Positions 25,848 to 34,957 of a stretch of DNA of 64,000 nucleotides are shown here, piece by piece. This DNA comes from Novosphingobium percolationis (GTDB taxonomy: Bacteria > Pseudomonadota > Alphaproteobacteria > Sphingomonadales > Sphingomonadaceae), in NCBI RefSeq assembly GCF_020179425.1, contig NZ_JAILYM010000002.1, forward strand, positions 1 through 64,000, read 5' to 3'. The position numbers were made by a program, and so were the translations under genes. Below the pieces are notes generated by a model. That model had not been told where the DNA came from. It worked only from the letters and a program-made list of their open reading frames with translations, and made no database searches. The stretch's first letter is position 1, and each line of letters opens with the position of its first letter.

Positions 25848-27053
25848 ATGGACATGACCCCCACCGCCGAGGACCTCGCTTTCGAATACGAAGTGCGCAC
25901 ATTCCTCACCGAGAAATTCACGCCCTCCCTGCGCGAGGCAACCGCGCGGCAGGCGGGCGTCTTCGCCGAGGGCGAACTGGCGCGGACTTGGCACCGCATC
26001 CTCTACGAACAGGGCTGGATCGCGCCGACCTGGCCCAAGGAGTACGGCGGCCCCGGATGGACTGCGATGCAGCGCTACATCTACGAGCGCGAGTGCGGCC
26101 TTGTCGGCACGCCGGGTCTGCCCGCCATGGGCATCGCGCTGTGTGGCCCGGTGATCATGGCCTACGGGACCCAGGCGCAGAAAGACTTTTTCCTGCCGAA
26201 GATGCTCTCGGGCGAACACTACTGGTGCCAGGGTTTTTCCGAGCCCGGCTCCGGCTCCGACCTGGCCTCCCTGCGAACCCGTGCGGTGCGCGAGGACGAG
26301 CATTACGTGGTCAACGGGTCGAAGATCTGGACCACCCACGCGCACGAGGCCAACTGGATCTTCCTGCTGGTGCGCACCCGCGTCGAAGGGCCCAAGCAGG
26401 CGGGCATCAGCTTCCTGCTCGCCCCGCTCGATCTGCCGGGCATCACCGTCACCCCGATCCTGTCGATGTCGGGCGAGCACGAAGTGAACCAGGTGTTCCT
26501 CGACAACGTGCGCGTGCCCGCCGAATACCTTGTCGGGCAGGAGAACCAGGGCTGGGAAATCGCCAAATACCTGCTGACCTTCGAACGCGGGGGCGGTTCG
26601 TCGGCGGGGCGCCTCAATGCCCAGCTCGCACGGCTCAGGCAGGTGGCGCAGGCAGAGCCCGGCGAGGATGGCCGCCCGCTGTGGGATGACCCGCGCTTTC
26701 GCGAACGCGTCATGCGGCTCGAAACCGAAGTCATGGCGATCGACTGGACCGAACGGCGCCAGATCGCGAGTCTTGCTGCGGGGCAGGTGACCAACGGCGC
26801 TACCGCTTCGATTCTCAAGCTCTCGGTCAGTGAGATGTACCAGAAGCTGGCGCAGCTGACGTCCGAGGCGCTGGGCAGTCATGCGGTGGCGGACCAGAGG
26901 CACGCGTTGGGACTGCACGCCAACGAAGCGCACGTCGGCGCCGATTACGCACTCACGCCCACGGCACGCTACCTTAACACCCGGGCTGCCACGATTTTCG
27001 GCGGGTCGAGCGAGATCCAGCGGGGGATCATAGCCAAGAGCCTCGGGCTCTGA
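25848..27053 (+). CDS. Acyl-CoA dehydrogenase
   Basis: The product is 401 aa from ATG 25848. It is a flavoprotein oxidising acyl-CoA to enoyl-CoA. FSEPGSGSDLASLRT near 125 and the flavin-contact segment SKIWTTHAHEANW are classical, and the C-terminus has FGGSSEIQRGIIAKSLGL. The closest style is the FadE family used on bulky substrates, which often pairs with a second, divergent dehydrogenase subunit. Such a partner exists at 29.6 kb. It heads an operon with a DUF35 protein and a thiolase-like protein. Confidence 0.94.
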   Translation: MDMTPTAEDLAFEYEVRTFLTEKFTPSLREATARQAGVFAEGELARTWHRILYEQGWIAPTWPKEYGGPGWTAMQRYIYERECGLVGTPGLPAMGIALCGPVIMAYGTQAQKDFFLPKMLSGEHYWCQGFSEPGSGSDLASLRTRAVREDEHYVVNGSKIWTTHAHEANWIFLLVRTRVEGPKQAGISFLLAPLDLPGITVTPILSMSGEHEVNQVFLDNVRVPAEYLVGQENQGWEIAKYLLTFERGGGSSAGRLNAQLARLRQVAQAEPGEDGRPLWDDPRFRERVMRLETEVMAIDWTERRQIASLAAGQVTNGATASILKLSVSEMYQKLAQLTSEALGSHAVADQRHALGLHANEAHVGADYALTPTARYLNTRAATIFGGSSEIQRGIIAKSLGL

Positions 27054-27086
27054 CGCCAAATAAAAGCGCATAGGGAGAACAAGCGG

Positions 27087-27512
27087 ATGGCACTGGCGGT
27101 TGCTGAAAACCTGTTTCGCGGCAGCGGCGCGGACACGCGGCTGCTCGCGGGGCGTTCGCGGCGCAATGGGAAGCTGGTCTTTCCGTGTCCTGGCGGGTCT
27201 GAAGGCGAGGACTTCGACGTGGTCGAACTCGCCCCCGAGGGGACGCTCTGGTCCTACACCATCCAGCGGTTCAAGCCCAAGCCGCCGTTCAACGGTGATG
27301 GGGACGAGGTCAACTTCAAACCCTACGGCGTCGGCTATGTCGAACTGCCCGGACAGTTGATCGTGGAAGGGCGGATCGTCGCCAACGATCTGTCTGCGCT
27401 GCGGATCGGGCAGCCGATGCGCGTGACGACCGAAGCATATCGTACCAACGAAACCGGAGAGGCCGTGCTGACCTACGCGTTCCGCCCGGCAAGCGAAGGG
27501 GAACAGGCATGA
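27087..27512 (+). CDS. DUF35-type OB-fold acyl-CoA-associated protein
   Basis: The 141-aa product has the OB-fold pattern of the DUF35/ChsH2 family: GTLWSYTIQRFKPKPPF, then GVGYVELPGQLIVEGRIV. Most family members have an N-terminal zinc ribbon with four Cys. Here the equivalent stretch (RSRRNGKLVFPCPGG) has a single Cys, so metal binding is probably lost. The gene overlaps the thiolase-like gene by 4 bases. Proteins of this type form complexes with thiolase-like aldolases such as Ltp2, which fits the pairing. Confidence 0.85.
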   Translation: MALAVAENLFRGSGADTRLLAGRSRRNGKLVFPCPGGSEGEDFDVVELAPEGTLWSYTIQRFKPKPPFNGDGDEVNFKPYGVGYVELPGQLIVEGRIVANDLSALRIGQPMRVTTEAYRTNETGEAVLTYAFRPASEGEQA

Positions 27513-28651
27513 GCGACATCGTCATCGTTGGCGCAGGGATCCATCCGTTCGGACGGACCGACGGGCGCACTGGGTTGGAGCAGGGCGTTTTCGCCATTCG
27601 GGAAGCATTGGCGGACGCCGGGCTGGAATGGAGCGACATGGAGTTCGCTTTCGGCGGCTCCTCGGCGGCGGGTTCGGCTGATGCGGTGCTGCCGCGTCTT
27701 GGCCTCACGGGCATCCCGTTCATCAATGTCAACAACGGCTGTGCCACCGGCGGGTCGGCGCTGCTCTCGGGCTATTCTGCAATCAAGTCGGGCGAATTCG
27801 ACATCGGCGTGGTCGTCGGTTTCGACAAGCACCCGCGCGGCGCATTCAACGCCGATCCGGAAGCTTCGGGCCTGCCGCGCTGGTATGGTGAAACCGGGAT
27901 GATGCTGACCACCCAGTTCTTCGCCAACAAGATCACGCGCTACATGGCGCTTCACGGCATCAGCCAGCGTACGCTGGGGCTGGTCGCGGAAAAGGCCTTC
28001 GACAACGCGGTCCACGCGCCCCACGCCTGGCGGCGCAGCCCGGTCGATCTCGACACGATCCTCAACGCGCCGATGGTGTCGGACCCGCTGACCAAGTTCA
28101 TGTTCTGCTCGCCCGCCGAAGGCGGCGCGGCGCTGATCATCGCGTCGGAGCGCAAGGCACGCGAACTGGGCCTGACCGGACCCAAGGTGCGCGGCGCAGC
28201 GATCCGGACGCGACCGGTCGGCAGTTTCGAGGTATTCGCGCCTGCGCTGGAGATCGAGCGCGGCAAGTCGGCGGTGGAGCTGGCCTCGGCAGCGGCATGG
28301 GAAATGGCGGGCGTCGGGCCAGATGATGTCGACGTGGCGCAGTTGCAGGACACCGAAAGCGGGGCCGAAATCATGCACATGGCCGAAAACGGCTTCTGCA
28401 AGGACGGCGAACAGGAACGCCTAATTGCCGAAGGTGCTACGCGGCTGGGCGGGCGGATGCCGGTCAACACCGATGGCGGCTGCCTTGCCTGTGGAGAGCC
28501 GATCGGCGCGTCCGGGCTGCGGCAGGTCTACGAAAACGTCCAGCAGCTGCGTGACCGCGCCAACGGGCGGCAGGTCGAAGGCGCGCGCATCGCCTACAGC
28601 CAGGTCTATGGCGCGCCGGGCCTGTCGGGTTGCGTCGTGCTGGAGCGCTAG
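27509..28651 (+). CDS. Thiolase-fold protein, SCP-x/Ltp2-like
   Basis: The 380-aa product has the thiolase fold. The nucleophile-type Cys is in VNNGCATGGSAL (about residue 77). The C-terminal motif that in true thiolases reads GHP-x-GATG is here CGEPIGASG, so the His is replaced by Glu, and the last Cys motif is GAPGLSGCVVL. This departs from classical thiolases and is compatible with the lipid-transfer-protein/Ltp2 group, whose members cleave beta-hydroxy acyl-CoAs by retro-aldol chemistry with a DUF35 partner. The preceding overlapping DUF35 gene supports that. A thiolytic role cannot be ruled out. Confidence 0.88.
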   Translation: MSDIVIVGAGIHPFGRTDGRTGLEQGVFAIREALADAGLEWSDMEFAFGGSSAAGSADAVLPRLGLTGIPFINVNNGCATGGSALLSGYSAIKSGEFDIGVVVGFDKHPRGAFNADPEASGLPRWYGETGMMLTTQFFANKITRYMALHGISQRTLGLVAEKAFDNAVHAPHAWRRSPVDLDTILNAPMVSDPLTKFMFCSPAEGGAALIIASERKARELGLTGPKVRGAAIRTRPVGSFEVFAPALEIERGKSAVELASAAAWEMAGVGPDDVDVAQLQDTESGAEIMHMAENGFCKDGEQERLIAEGATRLGGRMPVNTDGGCLACGEPIGASGLRQVYENVQQLRDRANGRQVEGARIAYSQVYGAPGLSGCVVLER

Positions 28652-28655
28652 TCGC

Positions 28656-29408
28656 TCAGGCGTCGTCCTGCGCCACGATGCGGCGTGGCGGGTCCGACAG
28701 CGGGGTGACGATCGAATCCACGCTGCCTGTCCGGCGGATCGTTTCGAGGTGCGCGCAGGCTTCGCTCGCCAGCGCGCCCTTGGTTGACCCTGCGACCAGC
28801 AGCAGCAGGTTCTCGGCGAGGCGCGGAAGGTATTCGTCGTCGTCCAGTCGGCCCAGCGCCCAGTCGTTGATCGTGGCGTAGAGCGCGTTGCTCATGGCCT
28901 GGGCCAGATGCTCGGGATCGACCCAGGGTTGCAGTTCGTGCCCATGCCCTGCCAGCCAGCGCCGCGTGCCGATCAGCGCCATGTCCTGCAGCGTCTCCCA
29001 CACATCGCGCGGGGCGTTGGGCGAGAAGTAGAGGGCGCAGACGGCCTTGGTGTAGTTGCGGACGCGGAAGTTGCGGCGGTTGATGGCAATCGTACGCGAC
29101 AGCAGGCCCGTCAGCGTCAGGCTTTCGGTGCTGGTGCGGGCATAGGCGGAGAATTCCTCGTAGGCCTCGCGGATGGCGAAGGCGATGAGTCGGTCCTTGC
29201 TCTGGAACGCGTTGTACAGCGTGCGCTGGGCCACGCCGGCGCGCTGGCACAGCTTGCGGATGCTGAAACCGTCGAGCCCGTCCTCGGCGATCATGTGCCG
29301 CGCTTCCTTCAGCAGGCGGCGGCGGCGGGCGAGGATCTGGGGGCTGAAGTAAAGCAGCGGTTTGTCGGGATGAGGCGCGAGGTCGCCGGGGCCGAAGGTG
29401 GTGGCCAT
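28656..29408 (-). CDS. TetR-family transcriptional regulator
   Basis: The product is 250 aa from ATG 29408; an in-frame GTG at 29423 is an alternative, and neither has a strong ribosome site. The helix-turn-helix is RKLCQRAGVAQRTLYNAFQSKDRL (residues about 50-72), a clear TetR pattern. The C-terminal ligand domain is not recognised. It is convergent with the thiolase-like gene (4-base gap) and divergent from the second acyl-CoA dehydrogenase, so it likely controls that gene and the P450 region. The 143-base divergent gap holds GTTTGCGCAAC, a weak palindrome. Confidence 0.92.
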   Translation of the reverse strand: MATTFGPGDLAPHPDKPLLYFSPQILARRRRLLKEARHMIAEDGLDGFSIRKLCQRAGVAQRTLYNAFQSKDRLIAFAIREAYEEFSAYARTSTESLTLTGLLSRTIAINRRNFRVRNYTKAVCALYFSPNAPRDVWETLQDMALIGTRRWLAGHGHELQPWVDPEHLAQAMSNALYATINDWALGRLDDDEYLPRLAENLLLLVAGSTKGALASEACAHLETIRRTGSVDSIVTPLSDPPRRIVAQDDA

Positions 29409-29551
29409 GTTATCGAAGGTCACGCGTATGAGCAGTCACGATGTTGGATTTGGACGAAGGCGAAGGTTTGCGCAACTGCCCCTGAAGCCGTGCTTGAAAT
29501 TTTGCCGGGCTGGCATAAAAGTAGCGCGCGATACATAATTTTGGAGGGGGC

Positions 29552-30676
29552 GTGGACTTTCAGCTTTCCGGTGAGCAGCAACTGCTGCGCGAAGCGCTGT
29601 CGGGCTACCTGGCGCGCCGCTACACGTTCGACGAACGGCGCGAGGCCGTGGCCGGTGCAGGCTGGCGGCCCGAGGTCTGGCGCGCGCTGGCGGGCGAACT
29701 CGGCCTGTTCGGCGCAGGCCTTGGCGAAGCGGATGGCGGCTTCGGCGGGGGCGCGGAGGAGATCGCGGTGATCGCCGAGGAGCTGGGGCGCGCGCTGGTG
29801 CTGGAGCCCTATACCGAGGCGGTGGTCGTGGCGGGGGCGCTGCTGCGAGGCCTGCCGCAAGGCGCGTCGCTGCTGTCCGCCGTGCTGGAAGGTTCCGCCC
29901 TGGTCGTGCCCGCGCTGTACGAGAAGGCGGGGCGCAGCGATCCGGCGCGGATCGGTTGCATGCTGCGCGACGGCGCGCTGACGGGCGACAAGGCGCTGGT
30001 GGTGGCAGCGCCCCTGGCGACGCACCTGATCGTTTCCGCGCGCGAGGCGGGCACGGGGGCGGCCGGCGATGGCCGACCGGCGCTGTGCCTGGTGCGCGCC
30101 GACGCGCCGGGGCTGACGCGGCGCGATTACCGGCTGATCGACGGGCGGCCTGCGGCGGACGTGACCTTTACCGGCACGACCTGCGAACGGCTGGATCTGG
30201 GCGACGAAGATGCGCTGGAGCGCATCGGCGCGGCGATTGACGCGGGAATCGGGGCGCAATGTGCCGAGGCCGTCGGGGTGATGGCAACGCTGCTGGAGCG
30301 CACCGTCGCCTACGCCAAGCAGCGCGAGCAGTTCGGCCGCCCCATCGGCACCTTCCAGGCGCTGCAGCACCGCATGGCGGACATGGCGGTGGCGCTGGAA
30401 CGCGCGCGCTCGATGGCGACCATGGCAACGCTCGCGCTGAAGGCGGACGCGGCGGGCGGCGCGGTGGCGGCGGAGCGGTCGCGCCAGGTCTCAGCGGCAA
30501 AGGCCTATGTCGCCGAGGCGTTGAAGCAGGTGGCCGAAGGCGCGGTGCAGGTGCATGGCGGGATCGGCACGACCGACGAGATCGACGTGTCGCACTATTT
30601 CAAGCGCGCCTACGTGCTGCAGCACCAGTTCGGCACGGCGCAATACCACCTTGGGCGCATGGCAGCGCATTCCTGA
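29552..30676 (+). CDS. Acyl-CoA dehydrogenase, second subunit type
   Basis: The product is 374 aa from GTG 29552 with TTGGAGGGGG just upstream. Typical signatures are YAKQREQFGRPIGTFQALQH and QVHGGIGTTDE. The N-terminal half (residues 1-200) is divergent and Ala-rich, as in the partner subunits of heteromeric alpha2beta2 dehydrogenases such as FadE28/FadE29. Pairing with the 25.8-kb gene is inference. A terminator-like hairpin follows, so it is probably a single-gene unit under the adjacent TetR. Confidence 0.92.
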   Translation: MDFQLSGEQQLLREALSGYLARRYTFDERREAVAGAGWRPEVWRALAGELGLFGAGLGEADGGFGGGAEEIAVIAEELGRALVLEPYTEAVVVAGALLRGLPQGASLLSAVLEGSALVVPALYEKAGRSDPARIGCMLRDGALTGDKALVVAAPLATHLIVSAREAGTGAAGDGRPALCLVRADAPGLTRRDYRLIDGRPAADVTFTGTTCERLDLGDEDALERIGAAIDAGIGAQCAEAVGVMATLLERTVAYAKQREQFGRPIGTFQALQHRMADMAVALERARSMATMATLALKADAAGGAVAAERSRQVSAAKAYVAEALKQVAEGAVQVHGGIGTTDEIDVSHYFKRAYVLQHQFGTAQYHLGRMAAHS

Positions 30677-30723
30677 AACAGCCTGCCGGGCAAAAAACAT
30701 AACGCGCCTATCAAAAATGGTGA

Positions 30724-30760
30724 GGGGTGACGCGGCGCTGTCCGCTCACCCCGCTTTCCT
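30724..30760 (+). terminator. Terminator after the acyl-CoA dehydrogenase
   Basis: GGGGTGA at 30724-30730 pairs with TCACCCC at 30746-30752, followed by GCTTTCCTTT. The remaining gap to the P450 gene (30761-30925) is mostly unassigned and holds the AT-rich promoter-like stretch near 30870-30905. Confidence 0.65.
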
Positions 30761-30925
30761 TTCGTACCCGGACCCGATGCAGGGCCTTGAATCGCAATGA
30801 AAACGGCCATTCCAGCCGACCGTGGGCGGGGCCCTCCGGTGCCGACGGCGCGGCCTGCGTCGCCATGCGAGATATATTGCATTGCGTGCTAAAAAATGGT
30901 TCACTCCTAGGACGAGGAGAGGCCA

Positions 30926-32176
30926 ATGAACGACGTCGCAACGGCGCAGGGGCAGGCGCTGGGGGAATTCTTCGATCCAGAAACGATCGAGAACCCGTTC
31001 GCCTGGTACGCCCGCGCGCTGGCGGAAGGGCCGGTGGCCACCGTGGCGGGCGGAACGGTCAAGATGGTGCTCAGCCATGCGCTGGTCAGCGAGGCGGCGG
31101 GGCGGCCCCAGGACTTTTCCAGCGACTTTGGCGCGATGATGCGCGGCAATGCGGTGGCCGATCCCGAAATCGCGGCGATCGAGGCGCAGGGCTGGCCGAC
31201 GGTCGACACGATGCTGACTGCCGATCCGCCGGTCCACACCCGCTTTCGCAAGCTGGTCAATCTCGCCTTTTCGATGCCGCGCGTGAACGCGCTGGAGAAC
31301 GGCATCCGCGCGATCGTCGACCGGCTGGTCGATCGGCTGGCGAGCGGGGAGACGATCGAGTTCGTCGACGACTTTGCCGTGCCATTGCCGGTGGAGGTGA
31401 TCGCGGGCCAGATCGGCATGGAAAACGATGCCGAACGGGTGAAGCACTGGTCCGACGCCTTCGCCGACCGGCTGGGCGGCATGGCCAGCCGCGAGCGCGA
31501 GATCGAGGCGGCGCGCGCCATTCTGGATTATCAGCGGTTCGCCAAGGCACAGATCGACATGCGGCGCGGCGGAAACGGGCCGGACGACCTGCTGTCGGCC
31601 ATCGTCAACGCCCGCATCGAGGGCGAGCGCCCGCTGGACGATGCCGAGGTGATGTCGGTGCTGCAGCAGCTGATGGTGGCGGGGAACGAGACCACCACAT
31701 CGACGCTGGCGGGCGGATTGCTGCTGCTGATCCGGCACCCCGACCAGATGGCGAAAGTGCGGGCCAATCCGGCGCTGATTCCCAACATGGTGGAGGAAAT
31801 GCTGCGGCTGCTTTCGCCGGTTGGCGGGTTGTGGCGGGTGGCGCTGCACGACACCACACTGGGCGATGTGCCGGTGGCCAAGGGCGAGATGCTGATGCTG
31901 CGCTTTGCTGCGGCCAATCGCGATCCCGCCGTCTATCCCGATCCGGACCGCTTCGACGTGGAACGCAAGAACGCGCGCACGCACCTCGCCTTCGGTCGCG
32001 GCATCCACATGTGCGTGGGCAACATGCTGGCGCGCAAGGAACTGGCGGTGGCGTTCGAGCGGCTGCTGGCGCGCATCGACCACTTCGAGCTGCCCGAAGG
32101 GATGAACGATTTCCGGCACGTGCCGAACAAGTTGCTGCGCGGCCTTGCCGCGTTGCACGTGCGGGCGACCGCATGA
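30926..32176 (+). CDS. Cytochrome P450
   Basis: The 416-aa product is a soluble bacterial P450. The I-helix oxygen-activation motif is AGNETTTS (residues about 250-257), ExxR is EMLR (near 290), and the haem loop is FGRGIHMCVGNMLAR with Cys near residue 360. It has no fused reductase, so it needs ferredoxin; the [2Fe-2S] ferredoxin at 24.4 kb is the nearest candidate. Its substrate is probably the hydrophobic growth substrate of the island. It has its own upstream gap with GACGAGGAGAGG before ATG 30926. A TonB receptor gene follows after 219 bases. Confidence 0.95.
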   Translation: MNDVATAQGQALGEFFDPETIENPFAWYARALAEGPVATVAGGTVKMVLSHALVSEAAGRPQDFSSDFGAMMRGNAVADPEIAAIEAQGWPTVDTMLTADPPVHTRFRKLVNLAFSMPRVNALENGIRAIVDRLVDRLASGETIEFVDDFAVPLPVEVIAGQIGMENDAERVKHWSDAFADRLGGMASREREIEAARAILDYQRFAKAQIDMRRGGNGPDDLLSAIVNARIEGERPLDDAEVMSVLQQLMVAGNETTTSTLAGGLLLLIRHPDQMAKVRANPALIPNMVEEMLRLLSPVGGLWRVALHDTTLGDVPVAKGEMLMLRFAAANRDPAVYPDPDRFDVERKNARTHLAFGRGIHMCVGNMLARKELAVAFERLLARIDHFELPEGMNDFRHVPNKLLRGLAALHVRATA

Positions 32177-32309
32177 GGTGAGGATCAACAAGGCCGACCC
32201 TGGGTAAGAGGGCGGTCGGAACAAAGGGGATCGTGCCGGTTGCAGTCCTGCTGCCTTGCTGCCCACTCCGCTGCGACGAACGCCGCCTGATCGCGGTGCA
32301 AGTCTCGCG

Positions 32310-32331
32310 CCCCTCCCGCGTGCGGGAGGGG
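32310..32331. repeat. Dispersed GC hairpin repeat (copy 1)
   Basis: CCCCTCCCGC and GCGGGAGGGG are perfect 10-bp arms around GT, in the 219-base gap between the P450 and TonB receptor genes. A near-identical hairpin is at 38105-38126. The element occurs commonly in sphingomonad intergenic DNA and could end the P450 transcript. Nothing else recognisable was seen in 32177-32395. Confidence 0.6.
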
Positions 32332-32395
32332 CAGGGGAAACGGCAAGTCGTCCGGTCTGCATCGGTCAGGTGACCCGAACAAGGGGAGAGGAACG

Positions 32396-34888
32396 ATGCG
32401 TGTGATGCGTTGGACTGCGAGCCTGCTGGCGCTGGGCATGGCGCTTCCATTCGGCGTGGCGAGGGCCGAGGAAGCCCCGCCGCCCGCCGATGCGGCGGCG
32501 GGCATCCCGAGCAATGAGGACATCATCGTCACCGCGCGCAAGAAGGACGAAACCCTTCAGGAAGTGCCGTTGACCGTCACTGCGCTGGGCAGCGCCACGC
32601 TTGAGAAATACAACGTCACCAAGATGGCCGACGTGGTGAGCCGCGTGCCGACGCTGAACGTGCAGGTGGGCGGGTCCGGTTCGGGCGGGCAGATCTCGCT
32701 GCGCGGGGTGGGCTCGTCGAACATTTCGGCCGCGTTCGATTCGGCGGTCGCGGTCGATTTCGACGGGGTGCAGATCAGCACCATGCGCATCGTGCAGTCG
32801 GGCTTTTTCGACACGCAGCAGATCGAAGTGCTGAAAGGCCCGCAATCGCTGTTCTTCGGCAAGAGCGCATCGGCGGGCGTGCTGTCGATCAAGTCTGCCA
32901 ATCCGACGTCGACGTGGCAATATGGCGGCAAGGCCGGATACGAGTTCGAGGAGCACGGCTATCTCGTCAACGGGTACATTTCCGGCCCGGTGACCGACAC
33001 CTTCGGCATCCGTCTTGCGGCGCAATACAACGACGCCACGCGCTACATCACGATGCAGGAAGGGCCGGTCTATGCCAACGGCAAGTATCGCGGCCTGAAG
33101 GATTTCGTCGGGCGGTTCACCGCTGCTTGGGAGCCGTCGAACACGTTCCGCGCCAACCTGAAGGTGCAATACAACCATCAGAACGGCGATGGCGCGAACG
33201 GGCCCGGCGACATCTATTGCGGCAAGAACGGTCGTGCCGACGAAGTCTACCTGCTGGGCGGCGCGGTCGCCATTCCGGCGGGCTACGACTGCAAGGTCGA
33301 TGGCAAGCCCTATTATCCCGACATCGCGCCCGCGCTGGCGGCCAAGCTGCCGACATCGGGCGCGCCGATCACCAGCGTTGCGCCCTATTCGCGCAGCAAC
33401 CTGTGGTTCAGCCGGTTGAGCATGGATCTGAAGATCAGCGACCAGTTCACGCTGACATCGGTGACGGGCTATGTCGATCTCGACGCCTTCGACGTCGACA
33501 ACTACTCCTATGGCGGTCTTGGCCCGGCGTTTTCGCTGGTGCCGGGCGTGCCGCTGTCGGCCATCGCCCCGGCGCTGGACGCGACCAATGGCACAGGCGT
33601 GCAACTGGGCGTCGGCACGGGCACGCCGCTCAACCAGACGCAGCAGTTCACGCAGGAACTGCGCCTTGCCAGCAAGCTCGACGGGCCGTTCAACTTCATG
33701 GTCGGCGCGTTCTACGAACATCGCCGCTCGGTGTTCGACACCGCGCAGCAGATCCTGCCGATTGCCTTCGTGGCGCCCGATCCGGTGACGGGCTTCACCT
33801 CCGACTATCGCAAGCGGATCGTGACCAAGGGCGATGCCTGGTCGGTGTTCGGCAGCGCCACGCTGGACCTGACCGAACAGCTCGAACTGTCGGGCGGGCT
33901 TCGCTACACCAAGGAAAAGCGCAACCAGATCATCGATGTGCCCTATACCCACGCCTATCTGGCGGCGGCTTTCGTACCGAGCGGGTTCAAGGCCGGGCCG
34001 ATCAGGTTCGATGACGACAATCTCTCGCCCGAAGTCAGCCTGCGCTACAAGATCAACCCGGACGTCAACGTCTATGCCTCGTACAAGACCGGCTTCAAGT
34101 CGGGCGGCATCGACAACAGCGCGCTGCCGACGCTGGGCCTGCTGGGGCTGAACAGCAGCGATCCGGCCGTGAAGGCAGCGGCGGAATCCGGGATCAAGTA
34201 CAAGTCGGAAAGCGCCAAGGGCGGCGAGATCGGGATCAAGTCGCAGCTCGACGACCGCAGGATGACGCTCAATGCCTCGGCGTTCTACTATGTGTTCAAG
34301 GATCTGCAGGTGCAGAACTTCGACGCGGTGGCGATCCAGTTCATCACGCTCAACGCGGGCGAGGTGACGACCAAGGGCGCGGAGGTCAACTGGTCGTGGC
34401 GCACGCCGCTTGAGGGCCTGGCGCTGTCGGCGAACCTTGCCTACACGCACGCCAAGTTCACCAAGACGTTCCTGAGCGGGCTTGGGCAGGACCTGAAGGG
34501 CCGCGATGCGCCGCGCGCGCCGCACTGGGCGGGCAACGTCGCGTTCGATTATGCCGCGCCGCTGACCGACGCGCTGGAACTGGGGCTGAGCGGGAACCTG
34601 ACGTTCACCAGCAGCTACCTCGCGGCGCAGGATTCGAACGACGACTACCGGCAGGATGGCTATGCCACGGTCGACGGCTCGATCTCGATCGGGGCGCCGG
34701 GCGGGCGCTGGAAGCTGGCGCTGGTGGGCACCAACCTGACCAACAAGCTGTGGGTGAACACGGCAGGGGGAAGGCCCTTCCTCACGCCTGCGGCTGCCGC
34801 GACGGCGAGCCTGCCGGCAGGTGACGACAAGGTGCTGACAATGAACCGGGGCCGTCAGGTGTTCGTGGAGGCTTCGTTCAAGTTCTGA
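32396..34888 (+). CDS. TonB-dependent outer-membrane receptor
   Basis: The product is 830 aa from ATG 32396 after AAGGGGAGAGG. The signal peptide ends near GVARAEE (residue about 24). The TonB-box region has EDIIVTARKKDETLQEVPLT, and the plug includes GGQISLRGVGSSN and VLKGPQSLFFGKS. The barrel ends in EASFKF. The plug has KGPQSLFFGKSASAGVLSI rather than the more common GRNxxGG. It follows the P450 and probably takes up the hydrophobic substrate. A clean terminator lies 40 bases downstream. Confidence 0.95.
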   Translation: MRVMRWTASLLALGMALPFGVARAEEAPPPADAAAGIPSNEDIIVTARKKDETLQEVPLTVTALGSATLEKYNVTKMADVVSRVPTLNVQVGGSGSGGQISLRGVGSSNISAAFDSAVAVDFDGVQISTMRIVQSGFFDTQQIEVLKGPQSLFFGKSASAGVLSIKSANPTSTWQYGGKAGYEFEEHGYLVNGYISGPVTDTFGIRLAAQYNDATRYITMQEGPVYANGKYRGLKDFVGRFTAAWEPSNTFRANLKVQYNHQNGDGANGPGDIYCGKNGRADEVYLLGGAVAIPAGYDCKVDGKPYYPDIAPALAAKLPTSGAPITSVAPYSRSNLWFSRLSMDLKISDQFTLTSVTGYVDLDAFDVDNYSYGGLGPAFSLVPGVPLSAIAPALDATNGTGVQLGVGTGTPLNQTQQFTQELRLASKLDGPFNFMVGAFYEHRRSVFDTAQQILPIAFVAPDPVTGFTSDYRKRIVTKGDAWSVFGSATLDLTEQLELSGGLRYTKEKRNQIIDVPYTHAYLAAAFVPSGFKAGPIRFDDDNLSPEVSLRYKINPDVNVYASYKTGFKSGGIDNSALPTLGLLGLNSSDPAVKAAAESGIKYKSESAKGGEIGIKSQLDDRRMTLNASAFYYVFKDLQVQNFDAVAIQFITLNAGEVTTKGAEVNWSWRTPLEGLALSANLAYTHAKFTKTFLSGLGQDLKGRDAPRAPHWAGNVAFDYAAPLTDALELGLSGNLTFTSSYLAAQDSNDDYRQDGYATVDGSISIGAPGGRWKLALVGTNLTNKLWVNTAGGRPFLTPAAAATASLPAGDDKVLTMNRGRQVFVEASFKF

Positions 34889-34927
34889 TGATGTGAATTT
34901 GCCGTCGCCCTCTCACGGCGGCAGTCT

Positions 34928-34956
34928 GGGGCCGGTCGCAGGATCGGCCCCTTTTT
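34928..34956 (+). terminator. Rho-independent terminator
   Basis: GGGGCCG at 34928-34934 pairs with CGGCCCC at 34945-34951, followed directly by five T. It ends the TonB receptor transcript. Confidence 0.85.
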
Positions 34957-34957
34957 G

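Noticed and set aside
32396..32419. Possible EcfG promoter near the TonB receptor start
   Set aside because: GGAAC and CGTT are present but only 13 bases apart and overlap the start codon.
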